Positions 11,591-22,467 of a stretch of DNA of 64,000 bases are shown in pieces. The translations under genes and the position numbers were made by a program. Below the pieces are notes generated by a model. The model saw nothing but the letters and a program-made list of their open reading frames with translations, did no database searches and was not told where the DNA came from. This DNA comes from Isoetes taiwanensis (taxonomy: Eukaryota; Streptophyta; Lycopodiopsida; Isoetales; Isoetaceae), in the NCBI GenBank assembly GCA_021234155.1, contig JAJEKV010000374.1, forward strand, positions 124,001 to 188,000, read 5' to 3'. The number at the start of each line of letters is the position of its first letter. Positions within the stretch are counted from its first letter, which is position 1.

Positions 11591-12996
11591 TTTAGCATAC
11601 AACTTGTAATGCTGCTTAAGTATTTAGGCTACAAGTTATAAAGATATAAGAGAATAAAACAAAAACTCTTTTATTTATATGCAATTACAAGTCACAGCTT
11701 ACATATAACAATCATAATGTGGCAAGTTGCTCAAGAGGGGTAGCTCTATTCCTTTCCTTGTTGCGATATCCACAAAGGAGCAGGCCTGTTTCATTGCACC
11801 CGCAACATTTGATAGAACAACCCATGTAAGAAAAATCAGCCACATACGCCAAGATATAATCTTCACGAAGTTCCACATATACCGGTTTACAAGTTTACTG
11901 GGTTAAAAATAAAAACATGGCTAAATCAGAACTCAGCCAAGCAAACATCATTACCTCATATGTGTATCCAGATTTGACATCCTCACATATCCGATCAGCC
12001 TAATATTGGCTATGACAATGACTATGAACCCGCTTTTGAGTAGCAACATGCACCAACGGCTTTGTCTTCCAATGTAAGTTGCTCCGTAAGAATTTTTAAA
12101 GATGTCAAGCATTTTATGTTGCCCTTCACTAGAAGGCCTTTTGCATTGGTAGGGAAAACAATAAATGGCAAGTTAAGCCAACATCAACAACCGTGATTCA
12201 ATTTTTATGATAAGGGCATCAGCCACATATTGCCATATTCCTCATATCCAATTTTATAAAAAGCAAAGCGTATAATTTCATTTTTAATCGAGATTATAAC
12301 GCATCAAACATTAGTACCGGTCATAGTTATGTGGGGCTTTTATCGATTGTATAAATTTCGCATAGGAGTTAAATATGCCCATATATTCGGACAAAGCATC
12401 TCCGGGTTTATGAATAACCCGAAGTCTTCCCCGACATAGAATAGCCACATGCCATTACAATGCCATTGTACGTAATTTGATCTGGCCCATGCACATATAA
12501 TCAAATCAAGAGGGTATCGATTCATCATACCTCTTAATAATTTAATGCCTAGTTTTGCATAGAAACTAGATATCCTTTTCACTAGTTTCGCACCCAAGCT
12601 CATGTATAATACGGTAAGCCTAGAAACCATACTATTTTGAATGAAAGCCCCAATTATAAGCCGTTAACTTATATTGAAGTATAATTTCAACCAAGCTTAG
12701 ACTAACCTCGATTGATGTCGCTCCTTGATTTTATTGTTTGCCTTTAATCAGTAGTAGTGGTATATCATGCACCATTCCAAAAATTCATCTCCCTTCTTAT
12801 TTGATAGGAAGAATGCCAAGATTCTTCCCGCATAAAGGCATAAAGGACATAAAGGCAGACTTTTGCAACACCTTCATATCCGCCTCGCCTCTACAATAAA
12901 TAGCAAATAGCCATTTTCAAAACATCTTTCTAGAACACTATCATTCTTGTCGCTGAATTTTTGTCGTTGAAGCTCGAGGATCTTGCAAAGGCTTCA

Positions 12997-13191
12997 CATT
13001 CTAGAAGTTGAAAAGCAAGTTTGCTAACAGATAAATAAATAAATAAATAAATACACGAATCGAAGTTTCAGATAAGTCATTGATGTTGTGCTTTAGCACG
13101 TAACAAAGTAGCAAAGAAGGAACCGCTTTGGAGCAGAGCTTATCCTAGTGCATAACATTCTAGAAGTTGAAAAGCAAGTTTGCTAACGTGA

Positions 13192-13226
<35 letters not shown>

Positions 13227-13329
13227 ATACCGGAATCGAGTTTCAGATAAGTCATTGATATTGTGCTTTAGCACGTAACAAAGTAGCAAAGAAGGAACCG
13301 TTCTTGGAGCGAGCTTATCCTAGCGCATA
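12997..13329. repeat. ~160-bp tandem duplication with (AAAT)n tracts inside the CACTA element
   Basis: cattctagaagttgaaaagc...cctagtgcataa is repeated directly (units from 12,997 and from 13,156). Each unit contains an (AAAT)n microsatellite (about 13,029-13,053 and 13,191-13,228), longer in the second unit. Confidence 0.9.
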
Positions 13330-15429
13330 AAATAGCCAATGCACACATTTGCTACCCGAGATCGAAAAGCCGCATTTGTACACCGGGCAAATGTTCCCCT
13401 ATCCGTAGTGTAGGCACTTAGAGCTTGATGTAGAGAGCTCGGGTGTAGGCATCCATCGAAACAGATGTGCTAATGTGTGCCACAAGAAACCCAGATTCGA
13501 ACTTCATAGCCTAGCAAGCAACACAATGGTCGAGCACATGTAATATAAACTAAATAAAATGTGACAAAAGCTTACCAAGTTTGAAGCTTTTATACACCAA
13601 ATTTCGGTCATATTTCCGCAAGATTCATGATTCTCAAAAACCTTAAAGATTCTTGCGGATATCCTCACGCTAGTATGAGAAAAGGACACAAGGCGCCTTT
13701 CTCAGTAACTTCATGATCTCGAAAGGACCTCAACAAAGAAAAAGCAATTGGACCATTTTCAAGACATCCTTTTAGATCCGTGGTTGCCAAAAGTGTCACC
13801 ATTTTATCCAGAAATATGGCAAACCCATTATTATCCGTGGAACATGGCGTAATATTAACACACCGCCAAACATCAAGGCATATTAGCATAATACAAAACT
13901 ATTAGCAAGCCGGATTCGTGTATGGATTATACCTTCGTGAGTATAACCAAGTCAGCCAACAACAAGGTGGCTATGGCGACCTTTGGCATGGCCGCTTTTA
14001 GGCAAAACTCCAGCTTGATAGTGCCATACTGGGGCATTGAGCGTGTGTTATGTAGTCAGATCATCCTGTGAAGACCTAATGGCAACAAAATGAAGGTATA
14101 TCCAAACAAAAGATTTTAAGCCATCGCCCAAAAATAAAACCAGAAAAAGCATTTTCGATACATCTCTCGGTAATAGGGTGTGCACGCGTGCAAATCGCCG
14201 ATAAAGACAGAACTGAAATAAACATGGTAAACCGCAGCGTAACCAAATTTTCTCGACTTTTTGATTTTTTTGTTCTTCTATTTACGATACATCCGTACCA
14301 AGATCCCGGCCGTAACATTTTTGACCTAACCACCATATCCAAAGATTTTTGCATGGGGTTTCAAGCCAATATCCCACCAAAAACCCAATAGGGAAATAAG
14401 CCCCAACTTTTTTTTTTTTTTTCCTTCTTTTTCATTAAAATTAGAAGGGTGAAATATTCACCATTGTCAATTCATAGTGGTTTCCAAAGGGGTACGATAC
14501 TATTTGGCCCTAAATCGACTTCTAGTTCTCGCCATTTTCGGATAAATTGTAGTTTTAATAGTCTCAGTATAAGGCCATAAAATAAAAGTTAAACTTGGCC
14601 CCAAATGTTTTTAGCACAATGTCCACCCAAAACCATAGTATTTGCCACTTAATTTTTATAGAAAACGGAAAAAACCATTGGGCTTCATTCTGTGTTATCA
14701 TCCAATCAGATCATGATACGTGGCATGGTTTCTTAATCTGAAAATCGAGCAAGAACAGCGGCAGATTTTGAGAAGAACAGCGGCAGATTTTTACCTTCCT
14801 TCATCGATTTTTACCCTCGTGATTCCGTTGATCTTACCAAATGCATTCCATCGATTTTACCTTGCATTCAGCAGTAGAATGAAGCCCAGAATGAAGCCCA
14901 ATGGATGTTTTTCCGATTAGTAGGCAAAGGCCGCTCGAAGCAAGCTTCATGCCCGCGGGCCTCGGCTACGGGCCAGCCTTTCCGGCGTAAAACAAAGGCC
15001 GGGGCCTTTCCCTTATAATCGAAAGGTCTCATATTCAAGATTCGTTGTTGCCACAATTGCAACACGTATTGCATGTACCCCATATTGTACTTTTGTTGCC
15101 ACTTATTTGCAAAGCAAGGGTTCAAGTAGAATATAATGTTTCTCGTGCACAACACGTTGTGTAGAGGGTTTGTATGCCCCTAAAACTATAATCATGAGTA
15201 ACCTTGAAAAATATGAAGGTTCAACATTTTACCGCTTTTGTGGCCATTTGCATATCAAGCACCCAATTCGAAGGCTCCGGGAGCTTCCCCCTTCTAGGCC
15301 CATTATGTTTTTCTTTCTTAGGCTATGTGTTTGAAATGTTACAGGAGTTGTCTAGATTTAGTGGGGTCCAGAATGGAGACGGCACATTGCCTGAATAATC
15401 TTCTTCACATCATCTCCATGACTGGGTAA

Positions 15430-15791
15430 ACTCGTGACGTCGCATGTGTTACGACAGACGTTGAACATGTTAACGTGTCGCCGCATCATGCAACGCGACG
15501 TCACATGAACTACGCCGGACGTTTCATATGCGACGCCGCATTGTATAAACGACGTTCCAGTTGCCCATGCGGCGTGGCGTTGCAATTCGACGTGGTGCGT
15601 TGTCGCGGTAACGTGAGGCCATTGGCGACGCCTCGCTTTGACGTTTGTAATGCGACGCGGCACGCCGCATTACGCGACGTCGTGAAAAAATCTTAGCGAC
15701 GTTTTAAGAACGCGCGATTTTTCCTCGACGCCGACGTTTTGCCGTGACGCCGCAAAACCCAGCGTCGTTAATAGCTCGTTCTCTAGTAGTG
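15430..15791. repeat. CACTA right subterminal repeat array
   Basis: Dense gacgtc, gcgacg and cgtcgc words matching the left array in character, leading into the right terminal inverted repeat. GC-rich compared with the interior of the element. Confidence 0.8.
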
Positions 15792-15794
15792 GAT

Positions 15795-16032
15795 AACAAT
15801 CCTTGACAGTGGCTTTGTTTAAATCCCTGTAGTCAATACAGATTCTTATGGTTTTATTTTTCTTTTCCACAGGAACTATGCATGACAATCACTCTGGATT
15901 CACTATCTCACATATGACCCCTGCACTTTCCATCTTGCACAACTCTTCCTTGATCAGATCTAACAAGCCAACATTAATTCTCCTTAGCTTTTGCACAACA
16001 GGTCTCACATCTTTCTTAACTTTAATTTCAAA
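15795..16032 (-). pseudogene. Reverse transcriptase, proximal part (between Helitron and CACTA)
   Basis: Encodes the RT N-terminus: KKDVRPVVQKLRRIN, IKEELCKMESAGVI, then VPVEKKNKTIRICIDYRDLN and the start of the conserved CYPLPFLEQ region, which runs on across the CACTA site. A TGA near 15,890 sits where the family has the Trp of PEWL, a single G-to-A change. The upstream edge at 16,032/16,033 is the Helitron junction, and the frame continues in phase with 19,955 once the Helitron is left out. Confidence 0.9.
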
Positions 16033-16270
16033 CTAGTAACGGTGCCCAGCGTTGCTGGGCATAAGTTGGGAGTTCCTTCTCTTAAATTTAGTCATTCTCA
16101 AAAAATCCAGTATGGAATATGTAGCATAATAACAGGAGGTTTTCTTTGTGTTTTTGTACGCTTTTCACTAAGGTTTTCCTATGATTTCGTGATGTATTCA
16201 AATGGATGTACTAATGCGTACATCTAGAGTGCACCATTTCTGAGCCATTGATTTTAGCCATTTTTTTTCC

Positions 16271-16495
16271 AATGGTCAACAATCAATGGCTCACAACAAA
16301 AGCCCTTTTTTTTTTGTGGTGCATAATGGTCAACAACCAATGGCTCACAACAAAAGCATTCTTTTTGTGTGTGTGGTGCATAACGGGCAACAACCAATGG
16401 CTCACAACAAAGGCCCTTTTTTTGTGCGTGTGGTGCATAATGGTCAACAACCAATGGCTCACAACAAAAGCCCTCTTTTTGTGTGTGTGGTGCAT
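16271..16495. repeat. Minisatellite, four ~56-bp units inside Helitron 1
   Basis: Units begin at about 16,271, 16,326, 16,383 and 16,439 with aatggtcaacaaccaatggc, followed by tcacaacaaaa and a T/GT tract, then ggtgcat. All frames through it are open only because of the repeat, so the short ORFs here are not genes. Confidence 0.9.
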
Positions 16496-17139
16496 AATGG
16501 GCACATGAAGGGCTTGAAGGGCGCATGTAGTGCAGTTTCCCCACCGACAACACATTTCTTATCATAACTTTTGATCCAGAGCTCTGTTTGAGATGATTTT
16601 TATTGCTTTGGAAAGCTCTCTCCGAGATCTTGTTGATAGTGTAGGATATGGATATGTTTGGTTAAGTTATCTATGCTAAAACAGCAATTTTTCGGCCGGG
16701 TTTGGTAGGCTTTCACATCCTACCAACTGATTAATACAGGATTGCGCTATTGGATATTGTTTTATGGCTCATTCCGAATGAAGCTTGCAAAAAATTACCA
16801 TGCATTTTTAGATTTTGAGGCAGTTATTAAGCAAATTCCAAGGCTTCTATATCCTTGTGCTAACAAGCAGAAAAGTTTCCCACTTTGGTTTCTTACCACA
16901 AGAATCCATGGAGGCCAAAGGCTGCTGTTAAATTCCAGTTGAAAAATGTTTGTGTATGGGTGTTGCAAACTTTATGACTTTGAGAATAATGGATCAATCT
17001 GCTCTATCTTTATGGTAACTTTTACTTATGTTCTATTTGTTTTATTGTGATGAAATTCAAAAGCTACAGGTGATGAAAGCCTCAAATGAATTCTAGTTTT
17101 TTTCTGGTTTGAATTCTAAAATTTTTGTCACAACGGAAA

Positions 17140-17555
17140 GGGGAGGGGGCGTCCTAAGGCCCCAAGGGGCCAAAAATTTTTTGCAACACAAACCATTAAC
17201 ATCCAACATATAAAAATTAAATCCCCCAACACATAACAACCATTGACATTAACAACCAACACATAACTACCATTGACATTAATTAACACAACCATTGGGT
17301 CCAACACATTTAAAATTAAAATCCCCCTTAAACCCCCTTTGGTTTGGGTGCATATTCACACAGGGGTGACGTAGGGTAGCGAGAGCCCTCATAATTGTAT
17401 TTTGCACGTACAAAATCAACACCATATAGTATCCCGCTTGAAATCTTATAGTATTTTGCGAATCTTGTTATACAGTATAGCAAATTTTGTACTTGCATAC
17501 CCCACAAACGAGGAACTTTACGTACGGTGTAGATTAAGGAATAAGGGGTGAATAT
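17140..17555 (-). repeat. Dispersed repeat, copy within Helitron 1
   Basis: Its reverse complement is clearly similar to 56,310-56,645. Shared landmarks are tgtggggtatgcat/caag, ggctctcgctrccctacgt, gtgtgaatatgcacccaaac, caaagggggtttaagggggat and the ggcccttcgggg/ggccccaaggggcc end. Family not recognised, no coding capacity; MITE-like or an old captured segment. Confidence 0.75.
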
Positions 17556-17750
17556 GCCTATCCAACAACTCTCGTTGCGGCATGATAATGTAGGGGATAT
17601 CATTTGCATGTGTTCAAGACAATAAGAATATGAGTCTAGGGGGAATCAAGACATTAAGAATGCTAGCCTAGGGGTAGCAATTGCATGTGGTTAAGACAGT
17701 AAGAATGTAGGTGTGTTGGTCTGTATATTGACTCTTGAGTTTTGTAAGGG

Positions 17751-17908
17751 TATGTGTGAATGCCTTTAAGCCCTAGTGTACCACATAGGCAATTGCCAAT
17801 GTTCAAAACAGAGGTAATCATATATATCGTATGTGAGAATGCCTTTAAGCCCTAGTGTGCCACATAGGCAATTGCCAATGTTCAAAACAGAGGTAATCAT
17901 ATATATCG
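17751..17908. repeat. 79-bp tandem duplication inside Helitron 1
   Basis: tgtgwgaatgcctttaagcc...catatatatcg occurs twice head to tail (17,751-17,829 and 17,830-17,908) with only a few differences, so it is recent. Confidence 0.9.
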
Positions 17909-18624
17909 ACCATGAAGTATGTCTTTTTATTTCAAGTCATGTTATTGTTATCCTTATGTTATATACATAAACCATAGAGACTTTCTTGAAGTGTAGAGCA
18001 ATATTAACTATGCCGAACAAATCCACAAATGGCAAATGGACACCCTCAACATTTACCACGTAATGTATAGCATAGATTGTACAATAACATGTGATTATAA
18101 GACTGAATATTATACTTCCAACATAAAACCTGAGAAGCCTGATAGTTTGAATGCCTTGTAAACTTATTACCTTTGCCAAAAGGTGCATTAGAATATTTAA
18201 ATTGAGACGACTCTCGATGTGTAGGCCGTGCTGGACCTTCCAGAGTTGAGGTAGTTACTGCTAGAAACTATATAAATTTGCTGCATGCATTAATTGCTCA
18301 TAACTCTTCAGGGAGTTGAAGTGTTTCAACAGGCCAAAACTTTAATTGAATGTCATGGCATTACATAATTCAATCTTCAAATGCATCTGTCTGTGATTCC
18401 CTTTAACTAAAAACCTGAAGCTGAAGATAAAGAGGAATAAAACATCATACAGAGGTTAAGAAAAAAAGATCTACCAAAGAAATGCAGTGTTGCCATGGAC
18501 AAACTAACCTGGGTTTAATGCGAAATTGTTGTCTATACATCTGATGTAGTAAGTTATGTCTGTAATTTGTATGATGATTCCTTGCTTTGTATAATTTAAA
18601 CTCTAATTGCTGTTTTGCCCTCCC

Positions 18625-18712
18625 TGCTGAACTTCTATGCAATTCGTGAAGCATGTCCAACACTGCTTGCTGAACTTCTATGCAATTCATGAAGCATGTC
18701 CAACACTGCTTT
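18625..18712. repeat. 43-bp tandem duplication inside Helitron 1
   Basis: tgctgaacttctatgcaatt...aacactgct repeated from 18,625 and 18,668 with one mismatch. It lies in a region (18,445-19,137, minus strand) with two short ORFs that could be captured gene fragments; neither is recognised. Confidence 0.85.
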
Positions 18713-19954
18713 CCTTTGTGAGCTTCAAGAACAGGTTGCATGGAAGCTTTAGTTTCCTTGCAGCTTTGAAGGTGTTTGTTTATAAGAAGAAAGCACATAC
18801 TTACCTATAAGCTGCCGCCTCTGCCCATCTACTCACAAAGTGCTTAAAAGATTGTTCTGTATACAAAGCTACCACACAATGTTACGTTCATTAAGATGCA
18901 GGCAAGGCAAAAGGAACTGAGGAGACAGGCAACACAGGGGTTCCCTGCAAGGATCAACCCTATATCATTTAGAGTTTTCATTACCTTTATTGTAAAATGA
19001 GACGCATTCCCTGGAATTTGCTTCACAATGGAGCCGTCTCCTTCACAGGTTGCTGGCCTATGAGCAACCTCATTTAGCCTCAGCATGGCATTTTTGTAAA
19101 ACAAAGTACTAAGATAATTTAAATATCTGAGGCCCATAGCATGAAGTTTTTTCTGTTATATAAAAGCCATCCATGCTTAGAACATAGCTATCAAAAATTC
19201 CATTTCTAACCTTAACTGTAGACATGAACTGGATCAGAGCTAGAGAATCGTTCTAGACCCAAGATCCTTGTTTAAGCCCATCCGCAGGCTTGCTAATGCA
19301 ACTTCTACCTATGAACCAGATGGAATGGATAAAGAACGGAATGAGAAAGAAAATGAAGCAAGTTGCATGCAGGCAAAAACCAAAATACCTTTGGTTGGAA
19401 TCGCAAAATTTTGTGGTATACTCTGAACCGCTGCCGAGAAATGAGTTCGCAAAAAGCCGATTCAGTATAATGTCCGCCCGAGATAAAATCAGTCTTCAAC
19501 ATTTCAAATCGGACCAAGGCAAAAAGGGTACAATACTCCAAAACATCATTATCTTTGGAATATGCCGTGTAGCCGATGTGCGGCCCGATTTGGTTCGCCG
19601 AAACAAAACACTATGCATGATCTGCCTATTCCATAGCAAGGACCATGTTACGGCCCCCGATGCCTACCTACTTTCCCACAAAAACAAATCCACCATCTTC
19701 TTGACCATGGTGCGGTGGCCGCCATCCATCGCCGGATATGGGTCCGCTTGGCTATGGAGAGAAGCGAGGCGAAAGGCGCGAACCCTAATACCTCCAAACC
19801 CTGCTGCCATAGCTCGCCAAGCCAAGAAGAGAACCCTAAATGTCAAAAATAGAGTTAGGGTTTCAAGGACCGTCCAAAATTTTAAGTGAAATCTGGGCCG
19901 TCGAAAGTTTTAGGGTTTTATGCACGACATACACTAAAACTTTATAATAAAGGA

Positions 19955-20239
19955 TTCATACACCTTCCTATCCACTCCTACAAGTTCATTGTAGTCCCAA
20001 GCAAACACATCTTTCTAATCATCAAACATTTGAGTAATCTTACTTCTGTTTTCCTCTTTAAACAAGTCTCCTACAAACAAAGTTCTTTCCTTACCATTTT
20101 TCTCAATTTTCAACTCTTTTACCTCTTTTTCAGCATTGGCATTGATGACTAGTATAGGGTGTAGCTGCCTCAAGTCTTCTTCTTCCAGTTCCTCTTCCTT
20201 GACAGCTCCCTCTGCTAGACAGCGCATCAGTCTCTTCAT
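19955..20239 (-). pseudogene. Pol segment between archaeal-type RNase H and RT (Tat-like element)
   Basis: An acidic, low-complexity linker (AVKEEELEEEDLRQLH) is followed by RTLFVGDLFKEENRSKI and, after a stop near 20,014, by KDVFAWDYNELVGVD. The last matches the DVFAW...M.GID phrase that always precedes RT in plant Tat elements. Its last codon before the Helitron is in phase with the RT segment at 16,032. A frame change near 20,235 separates it from the RNase H reading frame. Confidence 0.8.
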
Positions 20240-21383
20240 TAAGGTCTCTGGAAATGTGGTTTAGCTCCCAACTCTCAAAGCTTGCTAGTTCCTTCAAAGC
20301 TTCATCTCTGAGGGTCATCATGTCTTCATGTTTGGTTTGATATTCACCTAATATTTGCCTGCACACCAACTGAGAATCTCCAAATATCACAATGTTAGTT
20401 ATTCCCAAGTGTTTGGCCTCTTGTAATCCAGCTATCATAGCCTTATACTCTGCCATGTTTGAAGTAGTGTTGGGATAGATCCTGCCAACTTTTGCAAGCA
20501 ACTTACAGTCATGATCTTTGATAATAGCAGCAGAAGATGCAATGCTCAACTTTTTTGAAACACCTCCATCGAACCATAGAAAGGCAAAACCTTTTTTACC
20601 TGGAGTAATACTTCCCTTAGTTGGCTTGGACTCAATATGTGTTGTTGCTATTGCAAACTCATATTCACCACATGGGTTAATATCCAATAAATCTTCCTCA
20701 ATAAAGTTCAATGACTCAAATTCACCAAGCTTGTTGAGTAATGTAACAGTTTTCTTGCCATCAGATATAGTGCACTCTCTTTTTGACCAAATTGGTCTAG
20801 CATCCACAATAGATAGCCATCTTCTACCCAATAACAGATCATAGATGTCAGTTTTCTCATCAGCTCCTTCAAATGCAACTACCACAAAGCTTGCAGCAAC
20901 TTTTATTCCTCCCACATCAATTGGAATGTTGCTAAGCACACCAATTGGATTAATCCTAGAGTTAGAGAAAGATTTTAGCACCATAGGTGCTTTCTTGTCA
21001 ACTTCCAAGCCACAAGATTTCATTATATGGTGGGGCATAACATTAAGTGGAGAGCCTCCATCAAGAAGTACTTTAGAAAGCAGATTTTTTCCCAACCTAG
21101 CTTCACATGTAAAGGCACCAGGATCATATTCATTCTGCACAAGCATTTGTTCACTAATGTGATTTGCAAAGGCTATCTGCTCCTCTTGAGAGAGATTGAC
21201 TTGATCTTCTTTTGATAAGTCCATAATTTTGTTTCTATAAGATGGAGCCATTTTTAGTAAAGTCAACAAGTCTACACTCACTTTAGCATTTTTCATAAGA
21301 CATTCAAAGTCATCACTTTCTTTCTCTTTCTTAATAAACTTTTGATTAGGAGGAAGGGGTACAACCTGATTTTCCTCAGTCAC
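20130..21383 (-). pseudogene. Aspartic protease plus archaeal-type RNase H of the Tat-like element
   Basis: One open frame of 417 codons. The protease lies around residues 95-215: VLLDGGSPLNVMP (DGG in place of the usual DTG/DSG) and YDLLLGRRWL. From about residue 270 comes a second domain with the RNase H fold signature: FAFLWFDGG (Asp 1), SNMAEYKAMIAGL (Glu), IVIFGDSQLVCRQI (Asp 2) and a terminal ETDALS (Asp 3). That pattern is the archaeal-type RNase H (aRNH) of plant Tat elements. It stands before RT here, with the native RNase H after RT at 10,070-10,516. Whether the DGG protease is active is unknown. Confidence 0.85.
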
Positions 21384-21511
21384 TTTTTCTTTGATTACCT
21401 CAGCTCCTCTGTTGATTGATTTTCATAGCTCTTGTATGCACAGCCATAATCTCCTCTTCTTGATCTTCCTGCATAAACCTAAGTGAAATCATCGATGTCG
21501 GGTAGCAAAAC

Positions 21512-21820
21512 CTAAGCTGCAGGGAGAGGTTTACGTGGTCGACCGCTAGGTGCACTTGGTTCAGCACTTTTGGTTGCCTCTTGTCTTGCAAAATATTCTT
21601 TGACACTACACCTTTCCTCGTAATGGCCAACAGATTTACAGAAGTGACAGACTGGACACTCTTTGCCATAATGACCCCTTTTTCCACACTTTGGGCATGG
21701 TCTGTACCAGCAAAAGTCTGATGAGTGTGTATCCCTAAGGCAGTGCACACATGGAGCATAGGTTTTTCTCTCAGGTCTCGATGCTTTCATCTCTTGTAAT
21801 TGCTTGGTAACCTCAAGCAA
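21512..21820 (-). pseudogene. Gag zinc-knuckle region
   Basis: Two canonical CX2CX4HX4C knuckles, CPKCGKRGHYGKEC and CHFCKSVGHYEERC, preceded by a further Cys/His-rich stretch (CVHCLRDTHSSDFC). These are nucleocapsid-type RNA-binding motifs of retroelement gag. The frame is offset from the gag core upstream and from the protease downstream. Confidence 0.85.
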
Positions 21821-21905
21821 GGCTTCTGAAACTTTGGTGATCTCTTACGACATCGAGGAGGTAGGATTTCTTTGCATCTTACGCTCTAGCCTTCTTCTTT
21901 TCTTT

Positions 21906-22467
21906 TTACAGTGCATAGACTGGTATTGGACCTGGGCCCATATACTCTAGTTCATAATCTGGAAAAAAAGGGTCATTAGATGAGTGCATGTCATCAGGAA
22001 GATAGGAAAACATGTTAGCAATCTCAATAGCTTTGGTAAAAGCCTTATGTATGGTATCAAAGCACAGCATGCATAAAGAACTTGTACATTTTTCGTACAC
22101 CCTTGGTCTGCTACTTAAGCCTCTTATGAAACATGCCACAAGGTGTAGGGTATGATTTGGTACCTGACTTGCCTGACACTTACTTAGATAAGTGTGAAAT
22201 CTCTCCACATATTGGTGCACAGTCTCACCATGCTTAATTTGAAAAGTCTGTAATTCAAAGACTAAATCTTGTGGTTCAGTTGTCTTACCAAACCTTTCAA
22301 TGAAGTGCTTTTCGATCTCCTCCCAAGTGTTGACACCTATGCTTATAGTGTACTCCAACCATGCTCTCACTTCCTCATTTTTGAAGCACTTCTTGAATTA
22401 TGAAAACTTAGTACCTTTCTTATGTCCATATTCTTGGTAGTATTCCTCATAGCTTCTCAAAACATTA
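21906..22467 (-). pseudogene. Gag capsid-like core
   Basis: Matches the plant retrotransposon gag domain: RAWLEYTISIGVNTWEEIEK, FIERFGK, QIKHGETVHQYVERFHTYL and ACFIRGLSSRPRVYEK. Upstream, NNVLRSYEEYYQEYGHKKG belongs to the same protein, with stops where Trp would be expected (near 22,397 and 22,468). The capsid-like protein would package element RNA. Confidence 0.8.

Larger units (their letters stand above)
10959..15791. mobile_element. CACTA (En/Spm-type) transposon, 4,833 bp, no transposase found
   Basis: Starts CACTACTACAGAACGGGC at 10,959 and ends with the complement CTCGTTCTCTAGTAGTG at 15,791. It is flanked by a 3-bp direct duplication GAT (10,956-10,958 and 15,792-15,794), the hallmark of CACTA elements. 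Both ends carry GACGT-rich subterminal repeats. The 3.8-kb interior has no recognisable TNP2/TNPA transposase, only short ORFs, so it is probably non-autonomous. It lies inside the RT gene of the minus-strand gypsy element and is therefore younger than it. Confidence 0.95.
16033..19954 (-). mobile_element. Non-autonomous Helitron 1, 3,922 bp
   Basis: On the minus strand the 3' end is ...GCCCAGCAACGCTGGGC, a 7-bp stem with 3-nt loop, then ACCGTTA and the terminal CTAG, followed by host T. The 5' end is TCCTTTATTATAAAG preceded by host A. TC...CTRR ends, a hairpin 7 nt from the 3' end and insertion between A and T without target duplication are the Helitron rules. The host RT frame rejoins exactly across it. 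No Rep/helicase is encoded. It carries a minisatellite, tandem duplications and a dispersed repeat. Its 3' end is almost identical to that of Helitron 2 (29,407). Confidence 0.9.

Noticed and set aside
16271-16495. Overlapping ORFs of ~90-100 codons on both strands
   Set aside because: They are translations of a 56-bp minisatellite within the Helitron.
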